Source of the DNA: Liolophura sinensis
Lineage: Eukaryota > Mollusca > Polyplacophora > Chitonida > Chitonidae
NCBI RefSeq assembly: GCF_032854445.1
Contig: NC_088306.1
Location: forward strand, 16,775,764 to 16,839,763
DNA: 64,000 nt
Reading direction: 5' to 3'
In this document: positions 60,831-64,000 of the stretch, piece after piece
Position numbering within the stretch: the first letter of the stretch is position 1
How the letters are laid out: each line of letters starts with the position of its first letter
Notes under the pieces: generated by a model
What the model was told of the DNA's origin: nothing
Database searches by the model: none
Seen by the model: only the letters and a program-made list of their open reading frames with translations
Translations under genes and position numbers: made by a program

Positions 60831-63800
60831 AATCATGCCTATGATTGGTATAAATGAAGTCAGTGAGCTAACGTGCATACCCACGTTTACTTAGTTAACC
60901 TCTGTCTGATTATAGTTGACGTTGGAAGTTCCTCAACTGCAGACAACCGCGAATGTTTGTCACCTAATGTTCTTATCGAATTTACATGAAAAACGAAACT
61001 CAAAAGTATGTTTGTACAATGGATGTAAGATGAGATACCAATTATATAACACAGTCGTTGACGCTGTTTCGGTTTGAGACAAGTTTATATTAGTTTGACA
61101 CAGGTTGTCATGGATTGCATGTCTTTGGCATTTGGCTGGCGCACAAAAAGAAGCACATCAGAAACTTTCGTTTGTCGCAACAGATTCAGAGCATTTCACT
61201 TACATAACAATGGTCCATTAAGATATACATGTAGTCATTTTGGTAAGCAAAACTGAAACAATGCGTGTGGGGTGAGGAAAGAGGGGGGGGGATTACTTCA
61301 CTTACGACAAGTATCAGATACACTTCATGACATGAAGCTAAAGTGGATTCTGATTGGTCCCATGGTGCGAATGAATGAATATGGATAACACCACCTTGGC
61401 GAAGTTGCAGTAACAACGCAGAGATCCATGCGACAATCTGATTCATTGAATCACTTCTCCCTTAACAGTTCAAGAAAAATTATCATTGTTGAAAGACAGG
61501 ATCTCAAAATCCTGAGATTTACAGGAAGGAGACAGCAAGCACTAACTGCGTGCACTGGCAACTCTTGTGTCACGATAGTTTCAAGTTCGTTATAGTTTTT
61601 GGAGAACTCTGTGGGTCAGGGGTGTTTGCTTTTTGGGGTTCTTTTTTTGTCCCTGCAGGTAAACATCGTGTTGAGAATAACGTTTGAACCCGTTTTTTTC
61701 TTTAAGATGACATTTGTTTGTTTCAAAAACAATCTTACAACGCTACATATCTATTCCCAGAACTGTATATTACGTCATCTTGTTCTGGAAACGAAAGTTT
61801 AATATTTGTTCTTACTTCTTGTTACAGCAAACATGACCGGTAAGATATTTCCCAGTCGATAAATCTGTTTGTTCTTTGTCCTTTCCATTGCCATAGTAAA
61901 ATGCTGTGAAAAAAATTTTCAAAGAAGAAATACCAACAACAACAACGGTTTATTTTTGACCCGTTAAACGGGGAAAATGTTTTTGACATACTCACCGTAA
62001 ATACGTCCACGTTTGCGTTCAGTCGTGAACATGAACTTGATTTTTGGGGGTTATATAATCAGAAGGGCTAAGTCAGCTGGTATAAAATGACCGTTGGCAC
62101 GTTCAAAGGTAAGTCTGCTAGATGTAATATAGCTTAGGGCATCTTTGACGCCGCGTTGAGTAAGTATGTATGTAATCAAGGGATTAACCAAGGGCCAGGC
62201 GTAGAACGTCTCTGCTGTGTAGATATATGAGCCGTTACAATAAAGCGTCACTATATACAAGCTGAAAGTATGACTGCCGATTGTCCAGTGGATATAATAT
62301 GCTCTATTTTGACATAAATTTTCCAATGTTTTCAAACAACCACTGGAAAACATTGAATGTACTGTTAGTATGATCGCAATTATATTATACAATATTTGTT
62401 TTATTTACACCAAATCCTGTGCAAACTTAAATGACACTATGAATTCTTACCATAGGTAGACGGTGGCCGACTGAGCCTGTGCGAGGTTGGTCCATTCTGG
62501 CACGAGGACGGTCGTTTTATTTCAATGTAAAACAATACGAGAAACACACTTTTCATGAAGTGCAGCATGGCGTGAGGTAGGGAGTGTCTAGCATAAGAAA
62601 CAGTTGACATAACCATATCGAACTGATAAATGTACCATCTACACATGCACACTTATCGAAGATCTCTGGAAAAAGCCACCGATGAAAGGGCAGTTTTGTG
62701 TTTAAAACTTCCATATTGATATTGGACATTGTCAGTATGTCTGTACACCAGTGGCTAAATTCACTTTCGCTTAAAGAATTCATAGACTTCTCAGAAGCAA
62801 GTATACATGATGCTAAATACAGGCTATTTACTTGATTCAGATACTGAGTCGCACTCAAGATCATGCACGATGGCCGTCTGTTTGATTGGAGGGGAAGCTG
62901 AAGGTAAACCGGGCTATTGGGCAGCAGCGAACCTCACGAGATACCTTTTGGACTTACAGACACATCGAGAACAGCGAGAGCTGGACTCGAACTTGGTCTC
63001 TTTTGTTAAGGGCTTAACCTGTGCAGCTGACCAGCGCTTCCAAAGAATCACCAAACGTTGATACAATGCCTATGGGAAACTACTCGTGCATGCATACCCT
63101 ACACTGTAGGAATGTCTCAAAAAACGGGATTAGATAAGTCTGGAGAAGTACAACTGAAACGTCAATAGCATTGTGCAAAATATGCTTGGCAACCCATGCA
63201 GAGCTTCAACTGGTAAATTTCTAAGTAATTGTTCCGTTGCCAAGGTTTTCAAAAAAAGTCGACATTAAACCGTCTTTGAAATTCCAGAAGCTTGAAATTT
63301 GAAGGATCTCCTCCATTATATGAACAGTGCTGCGAACAGCTTGTGCGACCCGTCACTCTTGTCTACAGCACCGTTATATGTAGGTACTTGAGGAGTCAAA
63401 CTTAAAAGGTGTTTGAAGTTAGCGGTGAATGGTTACGTTAATGACCCGGTTTTGTCAGTTTTCTTAAGATCGTGGGCTAAAGTTCGTGCCTAATGGACGT
63501 TTCTCTGAGTAGACCAATCTGTACATTTCTCTCCACTGAACACTGACAATTGTGAAGATTAGCCGATGAATGGAAATCGTTTAATGCATTGCCCTCGTTT
63601 ATTGTCATTAACACGCTATCACAACAAACCAGGCCAGGTGCACTCTCTTTTGAATTGTACACCTGGAAATACGGCTTACTGGCGAATCTTATCGAATACC
63701 CCAGCTAAGAATATGGGTCTAGCTCACGGAAGCTACTCTCTAAGCATTGCTTACTTGCTAAATGTGGAAGGTTATCAGTATTTAAACCCAAAGTCACAGT

Positions 63801-64000
63801 TTATTTGTTCAACAGTGGAATCTGACAACGGTTCATCCGGCCTGCAAATGCAGTCCACCGTTTTACTTCTCATTTATCTTCCATTTCGTATGACTGAGAC
63901 CGTATTTCCCAATTCCAATACCAGATTGTATGTCTGGACACCTTTTTTTGAATGGATGTATCTAGTCAGGGTTGTGTGGCGTCTTCTGAGAGGAACGACT
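60831..64000. other. Right end of window, no confirmed gene
   Basis: Apart from the GPCR-like fragment at 62051-62392, open frames such as 62807-63061 (plus) have no recognisable features. Confidence 0.5.
62051..62392 (-). pseudogene. Possible fragment of a class A GPCR (TM7 region)
   Basis: The translated stretch includes PLVNPLITYILTQRGVKDAL, which resembles the end of TM7 and helix 8 of rhodopsin-like receptors (NPxxY motif followed by a basic segment). Compared with the standard motif it has an extra residue (NPLITY). There is a stop just upstream of the open stretch, no start ATG in a sensible place, and I found no TM1-TM6 in the adjoining bases. It could be a decayed receptor piece or chance. 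Confidence 0.25.

Noticed and set aside
62437-62652. Possible small secreted peptide (hydrophobic MKSVFLVLFYIEI start)
   Set aside because: The only way to splice it onward needs an intron of about 30 bases, and there is no supporting start context.

Overview
This window is eukaryotic, intron-rich, AT-rich animal DNA. Two kinds of evidence point to a lophotrochozoan, most likely a mollusc. First, there are at least ten copies or fragments of a tRNA-derived SINE whose body carries the 'gattggtgttttacgccgtactcaagaatattt' type of core; I know this core from molluscan genomes by memory and have not searched for it. A second SINE family ends in 'gttaagtacgacgttaaaccccaagca'. Second, the one clear gene is a compact multi-exon cadherin with GT-AG introns and a minus-strand layout. 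There are no bacterial operons, phage genes or CRISPR arrays.

Only one gene can be assembled with confidence. It is a minus-strand cadherin whose coding sequence runs from 19901 down to 3255 in 17 coding exons. I read each exon directly; every junction has GT and AG, and the phases agree from exon to exon. The product is about 762 residues: signal peptide, five extracellular cadherin (EC) repeats, a Thr/Pro-rich stalk, one transmembrane helix, a cytoplasmic tail of about 180 residues, and a C-terminus ending VYF that fits a class II PDZ ligand. A splice acceptor 30 bases above the ATG shows at least one untranslated 5' exon further upstream (above 19931), which I could not place. One coding exon (9467..9591) carries two single-base homopolymer insertions that break the frame, and its 3' end is repeated twice more in tandem in the next intron.

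Layout: 1-3254 is the 3' UTR or downstream flank, with a tandem CRE pair at 2650. 3255-19931 is the cadherin gene; its introns hold minisatellites (22-24, 30, 94 and 44 bp units), SINEs and a CAT microsatellite. 19932-64000 is about 44 kb with no recognisable conserved gene. It contains SINEs, a dispersed repeat of about 300 bp in four copies (one split by a SINE with a perfect 12-bp target-site duplication), a 60-bp minisatellite open on both strands, a long TA tract and a G-run cluster. It also holds a few weak coding candidates: an exon pair at 27832-28192, a TM7-like GPCR fragment at 62051-62392, and a stretch at 47.3-48.35 kb with long minus-strand open frames.

Nothing here looks like a new enzymatic or defence system. 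The most distinctive observations are the cadherin architecture (one EC linker without the calcium motif), the frame-broken exon with its tandem exon-end copies, and the uncharacterised dispersed repeat.
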